Positions 1 to 6,321 of a stretch of 10,470 bases of DNA are shown in pieces. Numbering within the stretch: position 1 is the stretch's first letter; every line of letters starts with the position of its first letter. Source of the stretch: Candidatus Kaiserbacteria bacterium (GTDB lineage: Bacteria; Patescibacteriota; Minisyncoccia; Phycocordibacterales; UBA12088); the NCBI GenBank assembly GCA_003561715.1, contig PWVU01000069.1:1-10470 (forward strand), written 5' to 3'. Under the pieces are notes generated by a model. That model worked only from the letters and a program-made list of their open reading frames with translations, was not told where the DNA came from and made no database searches. The position numbers and the translations under genes are program-made.

Positions 1-29
1 AGAGTGCGCCAGTATGTAGGTCTCCCCTT

Positions 30-64
30 TTGAGCCATATCTTTCCTCGCACCTATGCTACAAT
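30..64 (+). promoter_or_regulatory. Putative promoter of the SPFH-like gene
   Basis: A TACAAT hexamer at 59-64 is preceded by TG at 56-57, giving an extended -10 element (TGCTACAAT). A TTGAGC at 30-35 could act as a -35 box for an alternative -10, TATGCT at 54-59, with an 18-base spacer. Transcription would start near 70, leaving a leader of about 20 bases before the ATG at 91. That leader has no Shine-Dalgarno sequence. The call is by eye only. Confidence 0.45.
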
Positions 65-90
65 ACCCCTATACCTAACCACATCCCAGT

Positions 91-492
91 ATGTCACCCT
101 ATCACCAACAGCAGATGTCGATGAAAGCGCTCGGCGGGATCGGGCTTGTGGGTTTGATCGGGCTTGGTGTGCTGTTGTGGGGTATTCCCCAGTATCGCCT
201 GTACTCGCAGGATCTCACCGGACAAGCAAACTTGCGCCAGCAGGAGTGGGAGAAGCGCATCGCTATAGAAGAAGCGCGCGCGGCGCGCGAAAGCGCAGAA
301 CTGTATGCTGAAGCCGAGGTCGCGCGAGCGCGCGGTGTTGCCGAGGCGAATGCAATCATTGCCGACGGGCTCGCAGGCAAAGACGAGTACCTGCGCTATC
401 TATGGATCAACCAGCTTACCAACAACCCGCACCAGGTCATCTACGTCCCCACCGAAGCGGGCATCCCGCTTCTTGAAGCAGGCAAGCGGTAG
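91..492 (+). CDS. Small membrane-anchored SPFH/prohibitin-like protein
   Basis: The 133-residue product starts with a short polar stretch, then a glycine-rich membrane segment at about residues 13-32, then a highly charged Ala/Glu/Arg helix at about 40-95 that looks like a coiled coil. It ends with a conserved-looking block at 116-133 containing YVPTEAGIPLLEAGK. That ending, and the repeated A-E-A-x-V-A-R-A-x-G-V-A-E-A-N pattern, resemble the C-terminal part of stomatin/prohibitin proteins and short phage or bacterial 'prohibitin-like' membrane proteins. The globular SPFH domain itself is missing, so the protein is far shorter than stomatins (roughly 250-300 residues). It probably sits in the inner membrane with the coiled coil free to oligomerise. 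The ATG at 91 is chosen because it follows an extended -10 promoter. The gene appears monocistronic and converges with the operon at 648-5917. The function is unknown; a scaffold or chaperone role is only an analogy. Confidence 0.75.
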   Translation: MSPYHQQQMSMKALGGIGLVGLIGLGVLLWGIPQYRLYSQDLTGQANLRQQEWEKRIAIEEARAARESAELYAEAEVARARGVAEANAIIADGLAGKDEYLRYLWINQLTNNPHQVIYVPTEAGIPLLEAGKR

Positions 493-591
493 CGCATCGA
501 TCCCTCTTAATATCTATACTGCAGAGTAGTGCGTCACACTCCGTATGATCGAGTAGCAATCTTGTGCTCCTAAGCCATAACCGCGCAATAC

Positions 592-612
592 CGGCGGCAC
601 CATATACCGCCG
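592..612. repeat. GC-rich inverted repeat between convergent genes
   Basis: CGGCGG at 592-597 is followed by a 9-base loop and CCGCCG at 607-612, giving a perfect 6-bp GC stem. It lies in the 155-base gap between the plus-strand gene ending at 492 and the minus-strand operon ending at 648, where a transcription terminator would be expected. No T-tract follows on either strand, so it is not a classical intrinsic terminator. It may still slow RNA polymerase or protect 3' ends, or it may be chance. Confidence 0.35.
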
Positions 613-647
613 CACATACTCGTACATTTTCATGCACGGTTTGCGTA

Positions 648-1361
648 TCAAAAAAAGCCCTCGGTGTATATCTGCTCGGGGCGCAATCCCGCCGTACGCA
701 GGGTCTGCCAGAGATCGCGCGTAAATTGTGAGGAGCCGCATACAAAGAATTGTGCAGTCGCAACCTCAGGCACAAACCCAAGCACATCGTCTGCGCGCAT
801 GCGCCCTTGTGCATGTGGCGCGGCGACCGTGTCTTGACGCGTGATAAAGGTCTTGAGGTGCGCGTCGGGATGGCGCGCCACACTCTCTAGCAGTTTGTCG
901 AAAAACACCAGTTCTTGCTCTGTTTGCACCGAGTAGCATACACGCAGAGGTCGCACGTCTTTGCGCTCTGCCAGATCGGCGACAATGCTGTGTATCGGCG
1001 TAATCCCTATACCACCGGCAATGCACACCAAGGCGCCCTCGTCATCCGGCTCCGGATGGAAAAACCCGTACGGGGGTGTGGTGATCAGCTCATCTCCCAC
1101 ATGCATACTCCGCAATGCGTGCGAAAAAGAGCCGATGGCTTTGACCGAGATGCGCACCAGCTCTTCGTGCGGCGCGCTTGCAACGCTGTATGACTTCCCT
1201 TCAACGGGATCGAGCCCGCGTATCTGCACCGTGAGGTACTGCCCCGCCACAAACGACGGGCGCGCACCCTGCGGGCGAAGATACAGACTGCGTACCGTGG
1301 GAGACTCATCCACGACTTGTGCGATACGCCAGGTTAGCAGTTTTTCTTCGGTCATAGTCAT
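648..1361 (-). CDS. FAD/NAD(P)H-binding ferredoxin reductase-like oxidoreductase
   Basis: The 237-residue product has the two-domain layout of the ferredoxin-NADP+ reductase family. An FAD-binding barrel carries KSYS at residues 56-59 (the RxYS flavin motif, with Lys for Arg) and a GSFSHAL segment near 77-83. A nucleotide-binding domain follows with GGIGITP at 116-122 and a late FFVCGSSQF segment, ending in aromatic GFF. There is no C-terminal cysteine set for a [2Fe-2S] centre, so it is the flavoprotein part only and needs a separate acceptor such as a ferredoxin or flavodoxin. Start: the ATG at 1361 overlaps the TGA of the upstream scaffold gene (ATGA, 4 bases), which fits translational coupling; an ATG at 1355 is also possible, and the longer reading from 1373 is less likely. 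It is the last gene of the operon. A role in supplying electrons to NrdG or to Fe-S assembly is inferred from position. No specific substrate can be assigned. Confidence 0.85.
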   Translation of the reverse strand: MTMTEEKLLTWRIAQVVDESPTVRSLYLRPQGARPSFVAGQYLTVQIRGLDPVEGKSYSVASAPHEELVRISVKAIGSFSHALRSMHVGDELITTPPYGFFHPEPDDEGALVCIAGGIGITPIHSIVADLAERKDVRPLRVCYSVQTEQELVFFDKLLESVARHPDAHLKTFITRQDTVAAPHAQGRMRADDVLGFVPEVATAQFFVCGSSQFTRDLWQTLRTAGLRPEQIYTEGFF

Positions 1362-1825
1362 ACGGATGCGCACTCTTGGTGTTGCTTGTAGTAATCGTCT
1401 ACCGCCTCCCGCAAAGCCAAGTGTCCCAGTACGGAACAGTGGTACTTTCGATCCGGTAAGCCGCCCAAGCGCTCGATGATCGCTTCCGGCGAAACGCGTC
1501 GAGCGACACGAAGAGGCATACCGCCGTGCTCGGTCACCATCTCAGAGAGCATTGAGGTCGACGCGATCGCCGATGCACAGCCAAAGGTCCGCCATTTGCA
1601 CTCGACAATGCGCTGGGTGTCGGCATCGACCTTGATCCACACCACCATCATATCACCGCACGCAGGGCTTCCCACCACCCCGATACCATCGGCCTCATAT
1701 GACACCTCGTCATCCCACAAGACATTGCGGGGATTGAAGAAGTGGTCTTTGACTGTCTCGCTGTAGAGCCAGTTCAGGGAGCCGGCGCATGCGCGATCGC
1801 GAGCTGTATCGGGTGTGTGTTTCAT
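1358..1825 (-). CDS. iscU: Fe-S cluster assembly scaffold, IscU/NifU N-terminal type
   Basis: The 155-residue product is a stand-alone IscU-like scaffold on which Fe-S clusters are built from sulfur delivered by a cysteine desulfurase. The three ligand cysteines are present in family context: Cys56 in PACGD, with the conserved Asp58; Cys83 in FGCASAIAS; and Cys130 in YHCSVLGH. It has an N-terminal extension of about 15-20 residues with an extra cysteine (Cys13) before the usual start of homology at LYSETVKDHFFNPRN. The LPPVK motif that the HscA chaperone binds in E. coli IscU is here LPDRK (123-127), so classical HscA recognition is doubtful. The ATG overlaps the desulfurase stop by 4 bases (ATGA), and the stop overlaps the next gene the same way. 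Partnership with the desulfurase immediately upstream is nearly certain. No NifU C-terminal domain is fused. Confidence 0.93.
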   Translation of the reverse strand: MKHTPDTARDRACAGSLNWLYSETVKDHFFNPRNVLWDDEVSYEADGIGVVGSPACGDMMVVWIKVDADTQRIVECKWRTFGCASAIASTSMLSEMVTEHGGMPLRVARRVSPEAIIERLGGLPDRKYHCSVLGHLALREAVDDYYKQHQECASV

Positions 1826-3063
1826 ACTGATGTGTGGGATGCGTTAGATGCGTGAGCACGTTGTGCCAAAAATGAATACGCGGTAATCCGCTCCAGTTTT
1901 GCAATGGTATCTTTGAGCGCGGAAACGGCGTAGTCGATGTCCGCTTTGGTGGTTGCCCGCCCCATGGTAAACCGAAGACTGCCGTGAATGATCTCATCGG
2001 GAAGCCCGATCGCGCGCAAGACATGGGATGGCGCCAGATCATGCGCCGAGCATGCCGAGCCGGTTGCCGCGGCAACACCCGCTTGGTCGAGCATAAGCAC
2101 AAGCGACTCACCCTCCAGCGAGGGGATGGTAATGTGGACGTTATTGGGCAAGCGATTCGTGCGTGAACCATTGATGCGCATGCGAGGATAACATCGCGCA
2201 AGCGAGTCGAAGAAGTACTCCTGCAAAGAGCGCAAGCGCGCCTGTTCGTGCACCCGTGCTTCTTCGCTTGCCCGCAGTGCGTGCGCTAACCCTGCGCACA
2301 GTGCTACATTTTCGGTGCCCGCACGCAGTCCCCGCTCTTGATCGCCGCCGACTATAAGCGGTTCGATATGCACGCCGGCGCGCACATAGAGCAACCCCGA
2401 TCCTTTGGGGCCGTATATTTTTGAGCCATTCAAAGAGAGCAGATCGACCCCAAGCGTGTGTGGCGCAATGGGCAACGCCCCGCACGCCTGACACGCGTCG
2501 GTATGCACCAGCGGCGGACGGGTCCCGCACTGCGCACCCCGCACCATCGCGGCAATGTCAGCAATGGGTTGTATGGTACCGATCTCGTTGTTTGCATACA
2601 TGATCGATACCAACACCGTGTCCGGTCGCAGTGCGTCGCGCACCGCATCCACCGACACACTACCGTCCTGCGCTACCGGCACCCGTGTGACGTCAAACCC
2701 TTCTTGTGCAAGCTGTGCGCCGGAAGCAAGCGCCGCTTTGTGCTCAATGGCGCTCATGATGATGTGTCTCCCCTCTTCTTTGCGCGCACGCGCGCCGCCG
2801 ATGATCGCAAGATTGACCGACTCCGTACCGGAGCCGGTAAAGACCACTTCATCCACATGCACACCCAAGACCTCGGCAACAGTTGCGCGCGCCATACCTA
2901 AGCAAGCCGCGGCATGTCTGCCTGCGGTATAGAGCGCGCCGGGGTTTGCGTAGACATCAGCAAGTGTGCGTTCGATGACCGCCTGCACCTCGGGATCGAG
3001 TGGCGTGGTCGCCGCATGATCAAGATAGACGGTCTGATGTGTGGGTGGTGTGAGGTTCTGCAT
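1822..3063 (-). CDS. Cysteine desulfurase, NifS/IscS family
   Basis: This PLP enzyme takes sulfur from L-cysteine, forming a persulfide that is passed to the IscU scaffold encoded next. From the ATG at 3063 it has 413 residues, close to the roughly 400 usual for the family. Visible landmarks are YLDHAATTPL near residue 13, the GSGTESVNLAI segment, SAIEHKA with the PLP-stacking histidine, ANNEIGTIQPI, the PLP lysine Lys215 in LNGSKIYGPKG, and the catalytic Cys338 in ATGSACSAHD. The residue before the lysine is Ser where E. coli IscS has His. A C-terminal tail of about 15 Ala/Ser/His-rich residues is not conserved-looking. An upstream TTG at 3099 would lengthen it by 12 residues and overlap nrdG; the ATG at 3063, 20 bases after the nrdG stop, is preferred. 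No Shine-Dalgarno sequence is visible. NifS and IscS cannot be told apart from sequence alone. Confidence 0.95.
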   Translation of the reverse strand: MQNLTPPTHQTVYLDHAATTPLDPEVQAVIERTLADVYANPGALYTAGRHAAACLGMARATVAEVLGVHVDEVVFTGSGTESVNLAIIGGARARKEEGRHIIMSAIEHKAALASGAQLAQEGFDVTRVPVAQDGSVSVDAVRDALRPDTVLVSIMYANNEIGTIQPIADIAAMVRGAQCGTRPPLVHTDACQACGALPIAPHTLGVDLLSLNGSKIYGPKGSGLLYVRAGVHIEPLIVGGDQERGLRAGTENVALCAGLAHALRASEEARVHEQARLRSLQEYFFDSLARCYPRMRINGSRTNRLPNNVHITIPSLEGESLVLMLDQAGVAAATGSACSAHDLAPSHVLRAIGLPDEIIHGSLRFTMGRATTKADIDYAVSALKDTIAKLERITAYSFLAQRAHASNASHTSV

Positions 3064-3083
3064 AGTAGTGAGTCGTTGGTGCG

Positions 3084-3767
3084 TTAGCGTACTGCGCAAT
3101 ATTCGACAAAGGGGCGTACATCAGCACAGAGCGCTTCAAGCTCTTCTTTCGTGTACGTGGTTTTGCGGATAAAGCCGGGATTGAGCAGTTTGGTTGGAAT
3201 GAATTGCTGGAGGTAGTAGCGCTCTGCGCCTTTGATATCGTGAGCGATCGTGCGGATCGCATCAGGTGGCAATAGTACCTTTACCACGGTCGTCCGAAAT
3301 TCGTACGCAACCGCTCCCTCACGTAAGAGGTCGATGCATTGCCGCAGTGCATCGGTATTGACCGGTCGCGCCACCGTTGCCTCATACTGCGATAGCGGCG
3401 CTTTGACATCCATCGCCACATAGTCGACCAGTTTGCGGGTGATCAGATCGCGCAACATCGCGGGATGCGTGCCGTTGGTATCGAGCTTGACCAAAAATCC
3501 CATCTCCTTAATGCGCGCAATCATATCCGGAAGGTCGTCGTGCATGGTGGGTTCGCCGCCGGTGATCGTGACTCCGTCAAGCAGACCGACGCGGCGCTCA
3601 AGGAATGCAAAGAACGATTCGATCGATAGCTCGCCTGCGGTTTCGTCCACCAGCTCCGGATTATGGCAATATGGGCAACGGAAATTACACCCTATGGTGA
3701 AGACGATGGCGCACAGAGCGCCTGGAAAGTCTATCAGCGAGCAGGGTTGTAATCCGCCTAAACGCAT
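3084..3767 (-). CDS. nrdG: Anaerobic ribonucleotide reductase activating enzyme (radical SAM)
   Basis: This is a radical S-adenosylmethionine enzyme that generates the glycyl radical on NrdD. The N-terminal region has the CxxxCxxC cluster motif at Cys27, Cys31 and Cys34 (GCNFRCPYCHN), which binds the [4Fe-4S] cluster. A SAM-binding GGEP follows at 70-73, then KLDTNGTHP and VDYVAMDVKAP, both typical of this branch. At 227 residues it is longer than E. coli NrdG (about 154) and resembles the longer activases of the PflA-like type. The ATG at 3767 overlaps the end of nrdD by 10 bases, so translation is probably coupled. The product needs low-potential electrons and an Fe-S cluster; the three downstream genes could supply both. 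Assignment to NrdD rather than another glycyl-radical enzyme rests on the adjacent, overlapping nrdD. Confidence 0.95.
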   Translation of the reverse strand: MRLGGLQPCSLIDFPGALCAIVFTIGCNFRCPYCHNPELVDETAGELSIESFFAFLERRVGLLDGVTITGGEPTMHDDLPDMIARIKEMGFLVKLDTNGTHPAMLRDLITRKLVDYVAMDVKAPLSQYEATVARPVNTDALRQCIDLLREGAVAYEFRTTVVKVLLPPDAIRTIAHDIKGAERYYLQQFIPTKLLNPGFIRKTTYTKEELEALCADVRPFVEYCAVR

Positions 3768-5917
3768 ATATCAGCGGAAGGTTTCGATTCGTTGCGGGGT
3801 ACGAGATGCTCGGGCGACGCCGTCTTGCGAATGACATACTCGGCATGCTTTCCTCGATTCCATTGCGCAACCGGTCGCAGGTAGCCGACAATGCGCGCGT
3901 ACACCTCGCACGCCGAACCGCATTCGGTGCATGCCGGCTGTTCCCCCGTGCGATACCCATGCACGGGACATATGCTGAAGGTGGGCGAAATGGTGAAGTA
4001 CGGCAGTCGATACCGTTCGCAGATACGCCGCACCAGTGCTCGCACGATCGTCGGATCTTCAATGCGCTCTCCGACAAACAGATGGATGACCGTACCGCCG
4101 GTGTATTTGGTCTGCAAAGAATCTTGCGCATCCAGTATCTCAAACATGTCTTCACTGAATGACACATGCACGTGGGTAGAATTGGTATAGAACGGATCGG
4201 CAACCGTCTTGCCTGCGCCATTGGCAAAGAGCGCATCATCACCCAGTTGTTTTTGATCCAGTTGTGCAAGACGATACGAGGTGCCTTCCGCCGGGGTCGC
4301 TTCGAGATTGTAGTGGTGCCCCGTTTCTTCCTGGTAGTCGGCAAGACGGTTACGCATGTAATCCAGTACTTCTTCCGCAAAGACCCGCCCTTCGTCGCTC
4401 CCAATGGACGCGCCCAGAAAATTGAGTGCGGCTTCATTCATGCCAACAAGCCCGATCGTTGAAAAATGATTCTGCCAGTACGCACCATGCGCTTCATGCA
4501 GTGCCAACAAGTAGTGCTTGGTATAGGGGTAGAGATTCTTCTGCGTCATACCCTCAAGCACCTCGCGTTTGAGTTCGAGACTCAGTTTTGCCACATCCAT
4601 GAGTTGTGCAAGTTTTTCAAAGAACGCTTCTTTGGTTGCACTCCGGTACGCAATACGAGGTAGATTGATCGTCACGACACCGATGGAGCCGGTTAGCGGA
4701 TTTGCCCCAAAGAGTCCGCCGCCTCGTTTGTAGAGTTCGCGGTTATCAATGCGCAGGCGACAACACATCGAGCGAGCATCATCGGGACTCATGTCTGAAT
4801 TGATAAAATTCGAGAAGTACGGAATACCATACTTTGCCGCGGCGTCCCACAGCTTGCTGATGCGCGGATTATCCCAGTCAAAGTCTTTCGTAATATTGTA
4901 GGTCGGAATCGGGAACGTAAACACTCTTCCCTGCGCGTCACCCTCGCTCATTACCTCGACAAATGCTTGGTTGAGCATATCCATTTCACGCTGAAAGTCC
5001 GTATAGCGCTCGGGCATTGCTTCACCACCACGGATCACGTGCATATCTTTATAGTGTGAAGGCACGGTCAGATCAAGTGTGATATTGGTAAACGGTGTCT
5101 GAAAGCCGACACGTGTCGGTACGTTCAGATTGAATACAAACTCCTGCAGTGCTTGTTTGACCTCTTCATACGAAAGATGATCGTACCAAATAAAAGGTGC
5201 GAGCAAGGTATCGAAGTTGGAGAACGCTTGCGCGCCGGCGGCTTCTCCTTGGAGCGTGTAGAAAAAATTGACCACTTGCCCGAGCGCGGAGCGGAAATGC
5301 TTGGGCGGACTGCTGTGCAATTTGCCGGGGACACCACCGAATCCGCGCTTAAGAAGGTCGTGCAGGTCCCATCCGACACAGTACACCGACAACAGGTTCA
5401 GATCATGCACATGCAGATCACCCGATGTGTGTGCATCGCGCACCTCGCGAGGATAAATTTTGTCCAACCAGTAGGTGCGGCTTATCTCCGAAGAGATGTA
5501 GTTGTTCAACCCTTGGAGCGAGAACTCCATATTGCTGTTTTCCTTCACCATCCAGTCACTCTTTTCGAGGTAGCGATCGACCAGATCGATCGATTCGGTG
5601 CTGATCATGCGGCGTATGTGTGCACGTTGTTCGCGATAGAGAATGTATGCTTTTGCCGTGGCAAAATAGCGGGTACTCATCAGCGCCTGCTCAACAAGGT
5701 CTTGTACGAACTCCACACTTGGATACTCTCCTTCCCAGGTGCTTTTTCCTATCATGCGCAGGACTTTTTCGGTAACTTGTGCGGGTCCTGCCGCAGTGAT
5801 CTCACCCGTGGCACGCATTGCTTTTTCAACCGCTCGTGTGATCTTTTTTTGATTGAACGCCTTACGCGAACCGTCCCTTTTAACAATATACTCCGGAGTT
5901 GCTGGGTGAGACACCAT
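3758..5917 (-). CDS. nrdD: Anaerobic (class III) ribonucleoside-triphosphate reductase
   Basis: This glycyl-radical enzyme converts ribonucleotides to deoxyribonucleotides without oxygen. From the ATG at 5917 it has 719 residues. An N-terminal ATP-cone allosteric domain (about 1-95, with YIVKRDGSRKAFNQKKI) is followed by the ten-stranded barrel domain. Cys385-Cys386 in SMCCRLRID lie in the region of the active-site thiyl cysteine. GGGLFGANPLTGSIGVV follows. A zinc-finger-like cluster (Cys650, His653, Cys663, Cys666, with Cys670 nearby) precedes the glycyl-radical site Gly678 in RIVGYLRP, 41 residues from the end. The longer reading from 5983 adds 22 residues unlike the family and is rejected. 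AAGGA lies only 2 bases before the ATG, too close for a classical ribosome site; a GTG at 5914 would sit better. It is the first gene of the five-gene operon and overlaps nrdG by 10 bases. The enzyme is destroyed by oxygen, which points to anaerobic growth. Confidence 0.97.
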   Translation of the reverse strand: MVSHPATPEYIVKRDGSRKAFNQKKITRAVEKAMRATGEITAAGPAQVTEKVLRMIGKSTWEGEYPSVEFVQDLVEQALMSTRYFATAKAYILYREQRAHIRRMISTESIDLVDRYLEKSDWMVKENSNMEFSLQGLNNYISSEISRTYWLDKIYPREVRDAHTSGDLHVHDLNLLSVYCVGWDLHDLLKRGFGGVPGKLHSSPPKHFRSALGQVVNFFYTLQGEAAGAQAFSNFDTLLAPFIWYDHLSYEEVKQALQEFVFNLNVPTRVGFQTPFTNITLDLTVPSHYKDMHVIRGGEAMPERYTDFQREMDMLNQAFVEVMSEGDAQGRVFTFPIPTYNITKDFDWDNPRISKLWDAAAKYGIPYFSNFINSDMSPDDARSMCCRLRIDNRELYKRGGGLFGANPLTGSIGVVTINLPRIAYRSATKEAFFEKLAQLMDVAKLSLELKREVLEGMTQKNLYPYTKHYLLALHEAHGAYWQNHFSTIGLVGMNEAALNFLGASIGSDEGRVFAEEVLDYMRNRLADYQEETGHHYNLEATPAEGTSYRLAQLDQKQLGDDALFANGAGKTVADPFYTNSTHVHVSFSEDMFEILDAQDSLQTKYTGGTVIHLFVGERIEDPTIVRALVRRICERYRLPYFTISPTFSICPVHGYRTGEQPACTECGSACEVYARIVGYLRPVAQWNRGKHAEYVIRKTASPEHLVPRNESKPSADICV

Positions 5918-5937
5918 AATCCTTGTGTTGATTAGAA

Positions 5938-5943
5938 ATAATA
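5938..5943 (-). promoter_or_regulatory. Possible -10 box of the nrdD operon
   Basis: On the minus strand TATTAT lies about 20 bases before the nrdD ATG. No acceptable -35 box is found at the right distance; the upstream DNA is GC-rich apart from a short T run. If used, the leader would be only about a dozen bases. No NrdR-type box was recognised by eye. Confidence 0.2.
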
Positions 5944-5997
5944 CGCGAGCGAAGAAAAACACGCGCGCAGGTGTGCCGCGCATGTATTGATCCCCGT

Positions 5998-6183
5998 CTA
6001 TACATTCATAGTACCCAAACGGTCTGACCGAAGCAACGCAATAATAGCGGAAACTGTGTATAACCAGGCAATGAATGTCACATAGATGCTCGCCTTCGAC
6101 GTACTTGGTAGACTGTCTTCACTATTGAGATGCGTAGTGGCTTTCCCGGGGATTCCCGTTGTTTGAAGTGCCTCTTGTATCAT
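5998..6183 (-). CDS. Doubtful small membrane ORF upstream of nrdD
   Basis: Reading from the ATG at 6183 gives 61 residues: a polar N-terminal half and one hydrophobic segment near residues 33-51 (IYVTFIAWLYTVSAIIALL), then a short charged tail. I do not recognise it. It lies in the roughly 400-base stretch between nrdD (5917) and the divergent metallopeptidase (6322), which otherwise holds only promoter-like sequences. A TATAGA hexamer is present upstream on the minus strand, but its -35 is poor and there is no Shine-Dalgarno sequence. A longer reading from a GTG at 6261 adds 26 residues and would overlap the divergent promoter. It could be a real single-pass membrane protein, a decayed gene, or a chance ORF. 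The hydrophobic segment is the only positive evidence. Confidence 0.3.
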   Translation of the reverse strand: MIQEALQTTGIPGKATTHLNSEDSLPSTSKASIYVTFIAWLYTVSAIIALLRSDRLGTMNV

Positions 6184-6264
6184 TTCGGTTGACAATGTGT
6201 TTCTATACACGTGCGCTGATACAAAATTGATATCTGCGTACCATTTCCAGGTCGTATACACGCA

Positions 6265-6293
6265 TTGGTATGTCTGCGGTGTTACGGTATAGT
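6265..6293 (+). promoter_or_regulatory. Sigma70-like promoter of the metallopeptidase gene
   Basis: TTGGTA at 6265-6270 and TATAGT at 6288-6293 are separated by exactly 17 bases. Transcription would begin near 6300, about 22 bases before the ATG at 6322. A second A/T-rich hexamer, TACAAT at 6307-6312, lies closer to the gene but has no matching -35. The promoter overlaps any TTG start at 6265, which argues for starting translation at 6322. The leader shows no Shine-Dalgarno sequence. Confidence 0.5.
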
Positions 6294-6321
6294 AGCCCTA
6301 CTACTATACAATCCATTTTCT

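Noticed and set aside
514..633. 39-codon minus-strand ORF just after the FNR-like gene
   Set aside because: It is in the same direction as the operon and close to it, but is short, unrecognised, has no ribosome site and spans the GC palindrome. Not enough to call it a gene.
961..1479. 172-codon plus-strand ORF
   Set aside because: Antisense to the FNR-like and iscU genes, and its translation has no recognisable domain.
5153..5935. 260-codon plus-strand ORF
   Set aside because: It lies wholly opposite nrdD, whose catalytic and allosteric motifs are clear. The long open frame is a by-product of nrdD codon use.
5918..5983. 22-residue N-terminal extension of NrdD
   Set aside because: The extension is Phe/Arg-rich and unlike ATP-cone starts. 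The ATG at 5917 places the cone motif at the normal distance from the start.
6265..6321. TTG-initiated 19-residue extension of the metallopeptidase
   Set aside because: The TTG is the first part of the -35 box of a well-spaced promoter, so the stretch to about 6300 should not be transcribed from it. The ATG at 6322 fits better.
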